A DNA stretch of 64,000 bases from contig NZ_JAKLUA010000021.1 in assembly GCF_022012435.1 (NCBI RefSeq), positions 1-64,000 on the forward strand, given 5' to 3'. Every line of letters starts with the position of its first letter. Positions within the stretch are counted from its first letter, which is position 1. The stretch comes from Bradyrhizobium zhengyangense (GTDB lineage Bacteria > Pseudomonadota > Alphaproteobacteria > Rhizobiales > Xanthobacteraceae). The translations under genes and the position numbers were made by a program. This document shows, in pieces, positions 1 to 8,817 of the stretch. A model generated the notes under the pieces. The model saw only the letters and a program-made list of their open reading frames with translations, ran no database searches and was not told where the DNA came from.

Positions 1-134
1 ACGCCGCGCGCCGCGGACGTCAAGGCTGGCCGTCGCTCCTGCCTCACCCCAAACTCCGCCCTTGCCAGGCCACGCCTTGACGGCCACAAGCACGGCGTCA
101 TTCTCGAAGCAATCGGGCGGATCTTTAATGGTTG

Positions 135-1334
135 CTACGGCACCGGTGCCTTGGCCGGCCTCACCTTCCGCTGCAGCAATGCCAGCACCGCGCCCAACGC
201 CAGCAGCGCCGCCGACACATTGAGCGCGTAACTCAAGCTCCCCAGCGCATCGGTGATGGCGCCGACCACGATGGGCCCGAGCGTCTGGCCGACGCCGAAC
301 GATATCGTCATTGCCGCGATTGCGGTCGGCCACATCTCCGGCGGATAGTTGAAGCGCACGAAGGCGGTGGTCGAGCCGACGACAGCGAAGAAGGCGACGC
401 CGAACACCACGGCCGAGATTCCAAGCCAGGCGGGCGAATGCCCGAGGATCGGCAAGGCAGCCCCCAGCGCGTTGGTTCCGAGGATGATGGCGGTGGCGAG
501 ACCGCCGCGATCGAGCGCGAGCACGCGGCGCCAGGCCCATGGCGTGACGAAGGCACTCATGCCGATCAGGCCCCAGAATGCCGCCTGCGCCGCGGCCCCG
601 CCGCCGCCGTCGCGGACATAGGCGATCATGAAGGTCATGTAGGCGATGTAGCCGGCGCCGAACAGGAAGTAGGCGGCGAGATAGATGAGCACGGGAAGCA
701 CAGCGAAGGCGCCGTGGCTGCCTTCCGAAAAGCGCGCGCCGCTCTCGATCCGGACCATGAACAGCGGCACGGTCATCGCGATCGAGAGCAGCGTCATCGC
801 CCACCATACGATCCACCATGAGCCCGGACCGAAATGCTGCAGCGTGAATGGCGCGATCAGCCCGGAGGCGAGAATGCCGATGCCGGGCCCGGCATAAAAC
901 AAGCTCAGCAGGAAATTGGCCCGCTCCGGGCGCGACTGCGCGATGGTCGCCGCCAGCGCGCCACCGGCGACGAAGCCGGCCGCAGCCCCCAGGCCCAGCA
1001 CGAGGCGGGCGAGGCTCAGCGCGATGAAATTCCCCGTCAGCGCACAAGTCGCGAGCGCGGCGACGCAGGCTACGGTTCCACCGCGGATTGCAGCTGACCA
1101 GCCGACACGCTGGATCAGCCGCGACGCCAAGAGCGCGCCGATGAGGTAGCCGACGGCGTTGATGGTGTTCATGAACCCGGCCGCCGAGTAGGACCAGCCG
1201 AGGTCCTCGCGCATGTCGGGCAGCACCAGCGCATAGGCAAAGCGGCCGATGCCGAGCCCGACGGTTGCGGCCAGCGACAGGGTCAGGATCAGCCGCGCGG
1301 GATGTGCGACGGGTGGGCGGTCAGGTGCGAGCAA
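135..1334 (-). CDS. YbfB/YjiJ-type MFS transporter
   Basis: This is a twelve-helix inner-membrane transporter of the major facilitator superfamily. It has the Gly-rich first helix (GLGIGRFAY) and the repeated small-residue helices seen in the YbfB/YjiJ group, whose substrates are mostly unknown. No ATG lies near the 5' end. I chose the TTG at 1334 because a GGAG Shine-Dalgarno sits six bases upstream, giving about 399 residues; an upstream TTG at 1412 has no ribosome site. It is divergent from leuB and ends near the window edge. The family is secure; the substrate is unknown and the start is inferred. Confidence 0.85.
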   Translation of the reverse strand: MLAPDRPPVAHPARLILTLSLAATVGLGIGRFAYALVLPDMREDLGWSYSAAGFMNTINAVGYLIGALLASRLIQRVGWSAAIRGGTVACVAALATCALTGNFIALSLARLVLGLGAAAGFVAGGALAATIAQSRPERANFLLSLFYAGPGIGILASGLIAPFTLQHFGPGSWWIVWWAMTLLSIAMTVPLFMVRIESGARFSEGSHGAFAVLPVLIYLAAYFLFGAGYIAYMTFMIAYVRDGGGGAAAQAAFWGLIGMSAFVTPWAWRRVLALDRGGLATAIILGTNALGAALPILGHSPAWLGISAVVFGVAFFAVVGSTTAFVRFNYPPEMWPTAIAAMTISFGVGQTLGPIVVGAITDALGSLSYALNVSAALLALGAVLALLQRKVRPAKAPVP

Positions 1335-1467
1335 GGGGTACTCCGGCGATCCGCAGTGTGGCAGGCCCTGCCCGGCTTGCACAGCCGCGACGCGGCAATG
1401 GTGTCTTGCCAAGCGCGCAACGCCGCTCTAGCACTCCGGCCGAATTTCGATCTCAGAGGAAACGGAT

Positions 1468-2580
1468 ATGGCGACCCACAAATTGCTGCTGCTCCCCGGC
1501 GACGGTATCGGCCCCGAGGTGATGGGCGAGGTGAAGCGGCTGATCGATTGGCTCAATAGCGCGGGAATCGCCAAATTCGAGACCGATACGGGCCTTGTCG
1601 GCGGCTCCGCCTATGACGCCCACAAGGTGTCGATCTCCGAGGGCGACATGGCCAAGGCGATGGAAGCCGACGCCATCATCTTCGGCGCGGTCGGCGGCCC
1701 GAAATGGGACGCGGTGCCTTACGAGGTGCGCCCCGAAGCCGGCCTGCTGCGCCTGCGCAAGGATCTGGCTTTGTTCGCCAATCTCCGCCCCGCCGTCTGC
1801 TATCCGGCGCTGGCGGACGCTTCGAGCCTGAAGCGCGAGGCGGTCGAGGGCCTCGACATCGTCATCGTGCGCGAGCTCACCGGCGGCGTCTATTTCGGCG
1901 AGCCCAAGACCATCACCGATCTTGGCAACGGCCAGAAGCGCGCCATCGATACCCAGGTCTACGACACCTATGAGATCGAGCGCATCGGCCGCGTCGCCTT
2001 CGAGCTTGCGCGGAAGCGCAAGAACAAGGTGACGTCGATGGAGAAGCGCAACGTCATGAAGTCGGGCGTGCTCTGGAACGAGGTCATGACCGCGGTCCAC
2101 AAGCGCGAATATCCCGACGTCACGCTCGAGCACCAGCTCGCCGATTCCGGCGGCATGATGCTGGTGAAGGCGCCGAAGCAGTTCGACGTCATAGTCACGG
2201 ACAATCTGTTCGGCGACATGCTGTCCGATATCGCGGCGATGCTGACCGGCTCGCTCGGCATGCTGCCCTCGGCCTCGCTCGGCGAGGTCGACGTCAAGAG
2301 CAAGAAGCGCAAGGCGTTGTACGAGCCCGTGCACGGCTCGGCGCCTGACATTGCCGGCAAGGGCCTCGCCAACCCGATCGCGATGATCTCGTCCTTCGGC
2401 ATGGCGCTGCGCTATTCCTTCGATATGGGCGCGCTCGCCGACAAGGTCGACCAGGCAATCGCGGCCGTGCTCGCCAGCGGTCTTCGTACCGCCGACATCA
2501 AGTCAGAAGGCACCACCGCTGCCTCGACCACACAGATGGGCGAAGCGATTTTGAAGGAACTGCAGAAGCTGCACGCGTAA
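1468..2580 (+). CDS. leuB: 3-isopropylmalate dehydrogenase
   Basis: The cytoplasmic enzyme oxidises and decarboxylates 3-isopropylmalate to 2-oxoisocaproate with NAD+, the third step of leucine synthesis. The 370 residues match the family length. The N-terminal LLPGDGIGPEV, the metal-binding DNLFGDMLSD stretch and the cofactor loop EPVHGSAPDIAGKG are all present. The ATG follows AGAGGAAACGGAT, a good ribosome site. leuC and leuD lie 8-15 kb away on the other strand, so the leu genes are dispersed here, as is usual in this group. Confidence 0.97.
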   Translation: MATHKLLLLPGDGIGPEVMGEVKRLIDWLNSAGIAKFETDTGLVGGSAYDAHKVSISEGDMAKAMEADAIIFGAVGGPKWDAVPYEVRPEAGLLRLRKDLALFANLRPAVCYPALADASSLKREAVEGLDIVIVRELTGGVYFGEPKTITDLGNGQKRAIDTQVYDTYEIERIGRVAFELARKRKNKVTSMEKRNVMKSGVLWNEVMTAVHKREYPDVTLEHQLADSGGMMLVKAPKQFDVIVTDNLFGDMLSDIAAMLTGSLGMLPSASLGEVDVKSKKRKALYEPVHGSAPDIAGKGLANPIAMISSFGMALRYSFDMGALADKVDQAIAAVLASGLRTADIKSEGTTAASTTQMGEAILKELQKLHA

Positions 2581-2597
2581 GCGGCAGACGCAGCTCT

Positions 2598-2685
2598 CGT
2601 AGGGTGGGCAAAGCGCAAGCGTGCCCACCATCGGTTGTGATCAGAGAGAGATGGTGGGCACGGCGCGACGCGCCTTTGCCCACCC
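2598..2685. repeat. GTAGGGTGGGC palindromic repeat, copy 1
   Basis: This is an imperfect inverted repeat of about 90 bp. One end reads CGTAGGGTGGGCAAAG and the other CTTTGCCCACC, with two internal GTGGGCAC-type hairpins. Copies at 5987-6081 and 39415-39504 share the same ends. It fills the leuB to acetyltransferase gap and is probably a non-coding palindromic or MITE-like family. Confidence 0.8.
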
Positions 2686-2711
2686 CAGGCACCTGTTCTC
2701 GGAGCCACCCC

Positions 2712-3350
2712 ATGGATGCCTCAGCCCGCCCCAAGATCGCGGAAACCTTCATCCATGAAACGGTGCGCCAGCGCGAGGCGCAGATCGGGCGGCGCTGCGA
2801 GATTCTCGCCGGCACGCGCATCGAATATGCCGCGCTCGGCGATTACTCCTATCTCGGCGAATCCTGCGATGTCGCCGACGCCGTCATCGGCAAGTTTACC
2901 GCGATCGCAAACTCCGTGCGGATCGGCGCGCCCAATCATCCGATGGGCCGGCCATCACAGCATCGCTTCACCTATGTCCCCGAATATTACGAGGCGAGCG
3001 CGAGCCGTGACCGCGACTTCTTCGCCGATCGCCGCGGCGACCGCGTCATCGTCGGCAATGATGTCTGGATCGGCCACGCCGCGATCCTGCTGCCCGGTGT
3101 CACCGTCGGCGACGGTGCGGTGATCGGCGCTGGCGCCGTCGTCAGCCGCGATGTCGCGCCCTATACCATCGTCGGCGGCGTCCCCGCGCGACCCATCCGC
3201 AAGCGCTTCGATGACGCCGTTGCGGCAAGCCTGCGCCGCATCGCCTGGTGGGACTGGCCGGACGAACTCATCTTCGCGCGCCTCGCCGATTTTCGCTCCG
3301 AGGCGATCGAGGAGTTTTGCCGGCGCTATGACCCGGCGGCCAATGCGTAA
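2712..3350 (+). CDS. Hexapeptide-repeat (left-handed beta helix) acetyltransferase
   Basis: It is a trimeric acyltransferase of the LbH superfamily, 212 residues from the ATG at 2712. Isoleucine-patch turns (VIGKFTAIANSV, VIVGNDVWIGHAAILLPGVT, VIGAGAVV) are followed by the typical YTIVGGVPARPIRKRF cap. The NHPMGRPSQHRFTY stretch carries the likely catalytic histidine and resembles the phosphonate-associated hexapeptide transferases, as well as xenobiotic (chloramphenicol-type) acetyltransferases. No phosphonate genes lie nearby, so the acceptor is unknown. Codons upstream of 2712 come from the repeat, so I excluded them. Confidence 0.85.
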   Translation: MDASARPKIAETFIHETVRQREAQIGRRCEILAGTRIEYAALGDYSYLGESCDVADAVIGKFTAIANSVRIGAPNHPMGRPSQHRFTYVPEYYEASASRDRDFFADRRGDRVIVGNDVWIGHAAILLPGVTVGDGAVIGAGAVVSRDVAPYTIVGGVPARPIRKRFDDAVAASLRRIAWWDWPDELIFARLADFRSEAIEEFCRRYDPAANA

Positions 3351-3353
3351 ACA

Positions 3354-3381
3354 AAAAGGCCGGGCATGAGCCCGGCCTTTT
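3354..3381. terminator. Bidirectional intrinsic terminator
   Basis: A perfect 12-bp stem (AAAAGGCCGGGC / GCCCGGCCTTTT) with an ATGA loop lies between two convergent genes. The A-run and T-run flank both sides, so it can stop transcription in both directions. Confidence 0.9.
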
Positions 3382-3401
3382 GATTCGGTCGCTGCGTCCG
3401 C

Positions 3402-3788
3402 TCAGTACAGCGGGAAATTCTGCGGATAGCCGCCGACATCGGCCGGGGTCGCCAGCGGCTGGCGGTCGATCGGGCGGTTGAGGTTTTCGCGGGCGAAAGA
3501 GGGATAGCCGACGGCCGGCGGGAAGGCGTAATCGCTGAACTTGCGATCGCCCGGATTGACCTCGGTGCCACCGTCGAGCCATGAGCGCTTGCTCACGTAG
3601 ATACGGGTGCGGCCCTGCTGGTAGACCGCATTGGGGCCGCTCGGGCCGTAATAGTGCCGGCCGCGATCGTCAAAGCGCTGCTTGGTCTTGGTGTCGGCCG
3701 ACGCCGGTGCCGCGAAGGCCACGGCCATCACGGCGCTCGCCGCAAGCAAGGTCGCCAATTTGTTCGCGGCAGAAAAATTGAAGCTCAT
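3402..3788 (-). CDS. Small exported protein of unknown function
   Basis: I do not recognise the family. The 128-residue product has a clear Sec signal peptide: a short n-region with a lysine, an Ala/Leu/Val core, and APASA before Asp-Thr-Lys at about residues 27-32. The mature part is rich in Tyr, Pro, Gly and Arg and has no cysteine, suggesting a periplasmic or envelope protein. The ATG at 3788 follows AAGGGGACGTG, a good ribosome site, so I preferred it to an in-frame codon 13 residues upstream. Confidence 0.7.
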   Translation of the reverse strand: MSFNFSAANKLATLLAASAVMAVAFAAPASADTKTKQRFDDRGRHYYGPSGPNAVYQQGRTRIYVSKRSWLDGGTEVNPGDRKFSDYAFPPAVGYPSFARENLNRPIDRQPLATPADVGGYPQNFPLY

Positions 3789-3944
3789 CACGTCCCCTTC
3801 AGGCGGCAAGCCGCCAGTCGATTTCATCCCATACTAGCCCGGCCGGGGGCACTGCAACTAGGTCTATTCAGTCACACCGCGCTGGAATAATCGGGCGCGC
3901 CGGCAAAAGTTGCATGGATACCAGCCACTTGAGCTTGATGCGGA

Positions 3945-4757
3945 TCAGAGCGCGCCGCGCAATTGCGCATTCGCCGCGCCCAGCAGCCAGTCGGCCGAGC
4001 CTTGAGACGACCCCTGGGGCTCACAGGAGCGGCGCTTCAGCTCCGCATGGGCGAACATCTCCGCCAGCTTCGGCTCGTTGCCTGAGGTCAGGAGCGTCAG
4101 CCGGTTCAGGGTACAGGCGATTGCGGCGCGCCGGGCCGGCAGGGTGTCGCCCTGGCAGGAGAAGCCGGAGATCTGCAGCGCCGGCTCCTCGTTGCGCTTG
4201 AGGTAGCCGAGGCAGGCCGGCGACCCATCCGCCGTGCCCGATGGCCGGAACAGGGCGACGGGGCCGAATTTGGTGTCGATCAGGCCGGCCTGCTCCAACG
4301 TGGTGGCCGCATCCAGGCCCATCCGGGCGGCGAGGCCTGAGGCTGCCGGACGCGTCACGTCGAATTCGTTGCCTTCCCGGTAGATCTCGAGCTCGGCCCA
4401 AGGTCTGTCGGCGGGCTTGTCGGCGTCGCCAGCCCAGCGCATGACGTCGCGGCGGCCGCCTTCGGGGTGCCTTAGAATCGTGTAAGAGGCTGTTTTCTCA
4501 GATGAATCGATCCGGCTGAGCGCGAAGGCCGGATGCGAACGGTCAGCCATAGCCCAGCTGGGCTTTGCGGTCGGCTCGTCGCTGCGCAAATCAGGCAGCT
4601 GGCCGAGCCCGGCAAGCGCGAGGATGGCAAACAAAGCCAGCACCCCCACATAGGCCAACAGGCGCGCCAGCGTGCCGACCACCTCGTCGGCGAAATTGGC
4701 GAGCGCCAGATGGATCTGGGTGGGGTTTGCGGCCGTGCCGGCCTCAGGCGACTGCAT
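3945..4757 (-). CDS. Single-pass membrane protein of unknown function
   Basis: The product has about 270 residues from the ATG at 4757, chosen because AGGGA precedes it by eight bases. One hydrophobic helix (LLAYVGVLALFAILALAGL) lies near residues 33-51. A soluble, probably periplasmic domain follows, with three cysteines in its C-terminal half. I recognise no enzymatic motif. It is divergent from asd with about 115 bp between the starts. Long ORF length and good codon use support a real gene; function cannot be assigned. Confidence 0.7.
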   Translation of the reverse strand: MQSPEAGTAANPTQIHLALANFADEVVGTLARLLAYVGVLALFAILALAGLGQLPDLRSDEPTAKPSWAMADRSHPAFALSRIDSSEKTASYTILRHPEGGRRDVMRWAGDADKPADRPWAELEIYREGNEFDVTRPAASGLAARMGLDAATTLEQAGLIDTKFGPVALFRPSGTADGSPACLGYLKRNEEPALQISGFSCQGDTLPARRAAIACTLNRLTLLTSGNEPKLAEMFAHAELKRRSCEPQGSSQGSADWLLGAANAQLRGAL

Positions 4758-4873
4758 CCACGTCCCTAAGGCATGGTCCAACGTTGTCTTGAGGCCGGTT
4801 CTCGCATAGAAGCGCTGCTCTTCCTGTTTAAGCGTCAGCTTCAGGAATGGGCTTTTTCATCGGAGAGTGAACG

Positions 4874-5908
4874 ATGGGTTACAAAGTCGCAGTCGTCGGC
4901 GCGACCGGCAATGTCGGACGGGAAATGCTCAACATCCTGGATGAGCGCAAATTCCCGGCGGACGAGGTCGTGGCGTTGGCGTCACGCCGCAGCGTCGGCG
5001 TCGAGGTCTCCTATGGCGACCGTACCCTGAAGGTCAAAGCGCTCGAGCACTACGACTTCTCCGATGTCGATATCTGCCTGATGTCGGCGGGCGGTTCGGT
5101 GTCGAAGGAATGGTCGCCGAAGATCGGCGCAGCCGGCGCTGTCGTGATCGACAATTCCTCGGCCTGGCGCATGGATCCGGACGTGCCGCTGATCGTGCCC
5201 GAGGTGAATGCCGCCGCGACCGAAGGCTTCAAGAAGAAGAACATCATCGCCAACCCGAACTGCTCGACCGCGCAGCTCGTGGTCGCGCTGAAGCCGCTGC
5301 ACGACAAGGCCACCATCAAGCGCGTCGTGGTCTCGACCTACCAATCGGTGTCGGGCGCCGGCAAGGACGCGATGGACGAATTGTTCTCGCAGACCAAGGC
5401 CGTCTACACCAACAGCGAGCTGATCGCGAACAAGTTCCCCAAGCGCATCGCCTTCAACGTCATCCCCCACATCGACGTCTTCATGGAGGACGGCTACACC
5501 AAGGAAGAGTGGAAGATGATGGCGGAGACCAAGAAGATTCTTGATCCCAAGATCAAGCTCTCCGCCACCTGCGTGCGCGTGCCCGTCTTCGTCGGCCACT
5601 CCGAGGCCGTCAACATCGAGTTCGAGAATCCGATCAGCGCCGATGAAGCGCGCAACATCCTGCGGGTGGCGCCCGGCTGTCTCGTCATCGACAAGCAGGA
5701 GCCCGGCGGCTACGCGACCCCTTACGAAGCGGCCGGCGAGGACGCCACCTATATCAGCCGCATCCGTGAGGACGCGACGGTGGAGAACGGTCTCGTGCTG
5801 TGGTGCGTGTCGGACAATTTGCGCAAAGGCGCCGCGCTGAACGCGATCCAGATCGCGGAAGTGCTGATCAACCGCAAGCTGATCAGCGCGAAGAAGCAGG
5901 CGGCGTAA
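4874..5908 (+). CDS. asd: Aspartate-semialdehyde dehydrogenase
   Basis: It reduces L-aspartyl-4-phosphate to aspartate semialdehyde with NADPH, the branch point to lysine/diaminopimelate, threonine and methionine. The 344 residues contain the nucleotide loop GATGNVG (9-15), the catalytic cysteine in NPNCSTAQL (Cys130) and a likely active-site histidine in VFVGHSEAV. The start follows GGAGAGTGAACG. With dapF at 24 kb, it gives the window two steps of the diaminopimelate route. Confidence 0.97.
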   Translation: MGYKVAVVGATGNVGREMLNILDERKFPADEVVALASRRSVGVEVSYGDRTLKVKALEHYDFSDVDICLMSAGGSVSKEWSPKIGAAGAVVIDNSSAWRMDPDVPLIVPEVNAAATEGFKKKNIIANPNCSTAQLVVALKPLHDKATIKRVVVSTYQSVSGAGKDAMDELFSQTKAVYTNSELIANKFPKRIAFNVIPHIDVFMEDGYTKEEWKMMAETKKILDPKIKLSATCVRVPVFVGHSEAVNIEFENPISADEARNILRVAPGCLVIDKQEPGGYATPYEAAGEDATYISRIREDATVENGLVLWCVSDNLRKGAALNAIQIAEVLINRKLISAKKQAA

Positions 5909-5942
5909 CTCCGCTGCTTCTGTCATCGCGGAACGAAACGCG

Positions 5943-6081
5943 GCGGATTACGCTTCGCTAATCCGCCCTACGTCACCGAATTCGGTCTCGTAGGGTGGGC
6001 AAAGGCGCGCAGCGCCGTGCCCACGATCTTTTCCGATTGCGACAGGTGGTGGGCACGCTTCGCTTTGCCCACCCTACGAGA
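5943..6081. repeat. Tandem palindromic repeats after asd (includes GTAGGGTGGGC copy 2)
   Basis: Two elements lie end to end. The first is a short hairpin with GCGGATTA / TAATCCGC arms at 5943-5966. The second, at 5987-6081, is the 95-bp CGTAGGGTGGGC element, whose outer ends TCTCGTAGGGTGGGC and GCCCACCCTACGAGA are exact inverted repeats. Together they fill the gap between convergent asd and the carbonic anhydrase gene. Confidence 0.85.
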
Positions 6082-6088
6082 GCGGCGA

Positions 6089-6733
6089 TTACACCACGCT
6101 CCGTGCGCTCTTGAATGCCTTGCTCGCCTTGTCCAGCACGAACAGCGTTCCCTCGGCGACGCCGAAATAGGCGCCGTGCAGATGCATCTGGCCGCTCTCG
6201 ACGGCCTTGCGCACGAACGGGAAGGTCATCAGGTTTTCGAGGCTGCGGAACACCGCGGCCTTCTCGATGCGTTCGACGAACTGCGCCATGGTCTCGTGGT
6301 CGCGCTGCTCGACCACTTCGCCCGGCTTGATGAACATCTGCATCCATTTGCCGATGAAGTCGCCCGGCGTGAGCGGCTCGATCTTGTCGACGAAGGCGCG
6401 GATGCCGCCGCATTGCGCGTGGCCGAGGATGACGATGTGCTTCACCTTCAGCACCGTGACGGCATATTCCAGCGCGGCCGAGACGCCATGCGCGTTGGCG
6501 TCGGGCTGATAGGTCGGCACCAGATTGGCGATGTTGCGAACGACGAACAACTCGCCCGGGCCGACATCGAAGATCGCCTCGGGCGAGACGCGGCTGTCGC
6601 AACAGCCGATCACCATCACTTCGGGCGACTGTCCCTTCACCGACAGTTCGCGATAGCGGTTCTGCTCGGCCGGCAACCGGTTGGTGGCGAAGGCGTTGTA
6701 GCCGTCCAGCAAGGACTTCGGGAATGTGATCAT
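6089..6733 (-). CDS. Beta-class carbonic anhydrase
   Basis: It interconverts CO2 and bicarbonate in the cytoplasm. The 214-residue product has the beta-class zinc set: Cys44 with Asp46 and Arg48 in GCCDSRVS, and His105 and Cys108 in LGHAQCGG. I took the ATG at 6733 because codons upstream look non-coding and the family begins near here. It is divergent, by 110 bp, from the CitE-like lyase gene. Bicarbonate supply for carboxylases is the usual role. Confidence 0.93.
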   Translation of the reverse strand: MITFPKSLLDGYNAFATNRLPAEQNRYRELSVKGQSPEVMVIGCCDSRVSPEAIFDVGPGELFVVRNIANLVPTYQPDANAHGVSAALEYAVTVLKVKHIVILGHAQCGGIRAFVDKIEPLTPGDFIGKWMQMFIKPGEVVEQRDHETMAQFVERIEKAAVFRSLENLMTFPFVRKAVESGQMHLHGAYFGVAEGTLFVLDKASKAFKSARSVV

Positions 6734-6843
6734 GGCCCTATGCCTAATCATATACCGGTAGGGCGAACAAGCCTTTCGAATAGGCAGGCCAGATGGTATC
6801 GCCTCCACCTAGAACCAGTCCGAGCCGTCAGGAAGGAAGTCGC

Positions 6844-7725
6844 ATGACCCGCCCGCGCCGCAGCCATCTGTTCATGCCCGGCTCCAACCCTCGCGCCCTT
6901 GAAAAGGCAAGAAATCTCGCCGCCGATGGCCTGATCCTCGATCTCGAAGATTCCGTCGCCCCGGACGCCAAGGCGGTGGCGCGTGATGGCATCGCCGCCG
7001 CGATCGCTGCAAAAGGGTTCGGTAAGCGCGAGATCCTGATCCGGACCAACGGCCTCGACTCCCAATGGTGGGCCGACGACGTTGCGATGGCCGCCAAGGC
7101 CTCGCCTGACGGAATCCTGGTTCCAAAAGTTTCAAGCATCGAGGATCTCCAGGCCATCGGCCGCGATCTCGCCCATCTCGGCGCCGCGCCGTCCGTGAAG
7201 GTCTGGGCGATGATCGAGACCGCGCGCGCGGTGTTGCACGCCGAGGAGCTGGCCGAGGCCGGTCGCGATCCATCGTGCCGTCTTGCGGGCTTCGTGTTCG
7301 GTCCCAACGACATCTCGCGTGAGACGCGGGTCAAGATGATGCCGGGCCGCGCCGCGATGATCCCGATGATCACGCACTGCATCCTGGCAACGCGCGCCGC
7401 GGGCCTCGAGATCCTTGACGGCCCCTATAGCGACATCGCCAATCCTGATGGCTTCGCCACCGAATGCGCGCAAGGGCGCGATCTCGGCTTCGACGGCAAG
7501 ACGCTGATCCACCCTTCGCAGATCGAAGCCTGCAACGCGATCTTCACGCCGCCTGAAGAAGACATCGCGCGCGCGCGAAAGATCATCGCAGCGTTCGAGC
7601 TGCCGGAAAACGTCTCGCGCGGCGCGATCCGTCTCGACGGCGCGATGGTGGAACGCCTGCACGCCGACATGGCGCGCCGCACCATCGAGATCGCGGACGC
7701 GATCGCCGCGATGAGCAAGGGCTGA
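6844..7725 (+). CDS. HpcH/HpaI-family CoA ester lyase (CitE-like)
   Basis: The 293-residue TIM-barrel enzyme belongs to the CitE / malyl-CoA lyase group, which cleaves or forms C-C bonds of CoA esters with Mg2+. Family signatures are LFMPGSNPRALEKA, the metal and substrate stretch LILDLEDSVAPD, RTNGLDSQWW, WAMIETARAVL, FGPNDIS and GFDGKTLIHPSQI. The start follows AGGAAGGAAGTCGC. No citD or citF lies nearby, so it is a stand-alone citramalyl-CoA or malyl-CoA lyase type rather than a citrate lyase subunit. Confidence 0.88.
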   Translation: MTRPRRSHLFMPGSNPRALEKARNLAADGLILDLEDSVAPDAKAVARDGIAAAIAAKGFGKREILIRTNGLDSQWWADDVAMAAKASPDGILVPKVSSIEDLQAIGRDLAHLGAAPSVKVWAMIETARAVLHAEELAEAGRDPSCRLAGFVFGPNDISRETRVKMMPGRAAMIPMITHCILATRAAGLEILDGPYSDIANPDGFATECAQGRDLGFDGKTLIHPSQIEACNAIFTPPEEDIARARKIIAAFELPENVSRGAIRLDGAMVERLHADMARRTIEIADAIAAMSKG

Positions 7726-7953
7726 GGAGGCCGGTCTGCTTGGGGAATCTGGCCAGTGCGGAACAGGGGTCGTTTTGAGGCTTTAAACGCCGCAATGGAT
7801 CGATTTGCTTGAGGCACGGCTGGGCCGGTTTCTGATCACGACCGCGCGAATATCCGCCGCGGTCGCTGCCGTTGACTTGCATAAGGTCCACGTCGCAAGG
7901 TAATCCCGGAAACACTTGAAAATACTGGGTCCAACCTGGTGTGAGGTATCCTC
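7726..7953. other. Intergenic region upstream of the 2OG oxygenase-like gene
   Basis: These 228 bases hold no convincing gene. A TTGACT near 7872 could be part of a promoter for the gene at 7954, but no well-spaced -10 hexamer follows it. I see no terminator with a T-run. Confidence 0.4.
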
Positions 7954-8706
7954 ATGACGGCTCTTGCTGAAGTGGCTGCTCCGGCCAATCTCGTCGACGA
8001 ACTTACCGCCCATGCGGTGCGCAGCATCGAGGCCGCTGATCATTCCGCGTCTCCGTTTCCCCACATCGTCTTCCGCGATTTCTTCCCCGCGGATTTCTAC
8101 CGGGACATGATCCGGAGCGTGCCGACCCAGGGCTACGATCCGATCACCGGTACGGGGACACGGATGGCGCTGCGTCTCTACGGCGAAAATGTCGACAAGA
8201 TCGAGCCGTCGCTGCGCCCTGCCTGGGCTGCCGTCTCGGCCATGCTGACGTCGAAGCCCGTCGAGCAGGCGATACGGAACCGGCTGCATGACGGGCTCGA
8301 GATTCGCGCCCGTGGCGACAAGGTGGCTAAGCCTGAGGATCTGACGCTGGTCGCAAAGCCGGTCGTGTATGTCGACAGGGACGGCTATCAGATCAAGCCG
8401 CATCCGGACACGCGCAAGAAGGTCGTGACGATGCAGCTCTATTGTCCGGCCGACGACAGTCAGGAAGCGCTGGGAACGACGCTCTACCAGGCATCCCTCA
8501 AGGGACTGTTTCACGTCGGCTCCTACTGCCTCGAGCCCGTGAAGACGATCCCGTTCCTGCCCAATGTCGGCTATGCCTTCGTGGTCCTGAAGGCCTATCA
8601 CACCCTGACCAGGATGAGCTGGCACGGCCGTCCACAGATCCATACCGATCGTGACAGGGTCACCATTCTCAACACGTTCTACATGAACGAGAAGGTCGGA
8701 TTCTGA
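7954..8706 (+). CDS. 2OG-Fe(II) oxygenase-like protein
   Basis: I assign the superfamily by motif, not by a known homologue. The 250-residue protein has YQIKPHPDTRKKVVTMQLY, where His150-x-Asp152 fits the iron-binding HxD on the jelly-roll strand. A later SWHGR (His224) fits the distal histidine, and an arginine at about 226 or 235 could bind 2-oxoglutarate. The N-terminal FPHIVFRDFFPADFYRDM also resembles the start of prolyl-4-hydroxylase-like domains. The gene stands alone between unrelated genes. The substrate could be a peptide, a small metabolite or an O-antigen intermediate. Confidence 0.6.
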   Translation: MTALAEVAAPANLVDELTAHAVRSIEAADHSASPFPHIVFRDFFPADFYRDMIRSVPTQGYDPITGTGTRMALRLYGENVDKIEPSLRPAWAAVSAMLTSKPVEQAIRNRLHDGLEIRARGDKVAKPEDLTLVAKPVVYVDRDGYQIKPHPDTRKKVVTMQLYCPADDSQEALGTTLYQASLKGLFHVGSYCLEPVKTIPFLPNVGYAFVVLKAYHTLTRMSWHGRPQIHTDRDRVTILNTFYMNEKVGF

Positions 8707-8718
8707 GCGCTGGGCGCT

Positions 8719-8817
8719 AGAGCATGATCCGGAAAAGTGTGAAGCGGTTTTCCGAAAAGATCATGCTCAAGCAAAAAGCTAAAGCGCGATGACGATTGGA
8801 CCCAATCTCATCGCGCG
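8719..8817. repeat. AGCATGATC palindromic repeat, copy 1
   Basis: The first part, 8721-8767, is a palindrome with ends AGCATGATCCGG and the reverse complement GATCATGCT. The second part, 8784-8816, is a long hairpin: GCGCGATGA-c-GATTGG pairs with CCAATC-TCATCGCGC. A related two-part element lies at 37343-37446. It fills the gap between two convergent genes. Confidence 0.8.

Noticed and set aside
1..134. A gene in the first 134 bases
   Set aside because: No frame with a start and coding character; only the downstream side of the MFS gene is seen.
132..821. A 229-codon plus-strand frame opposite the MFS gene
   Set aside because: Arg/His/Gln-rich shadow with no domain.
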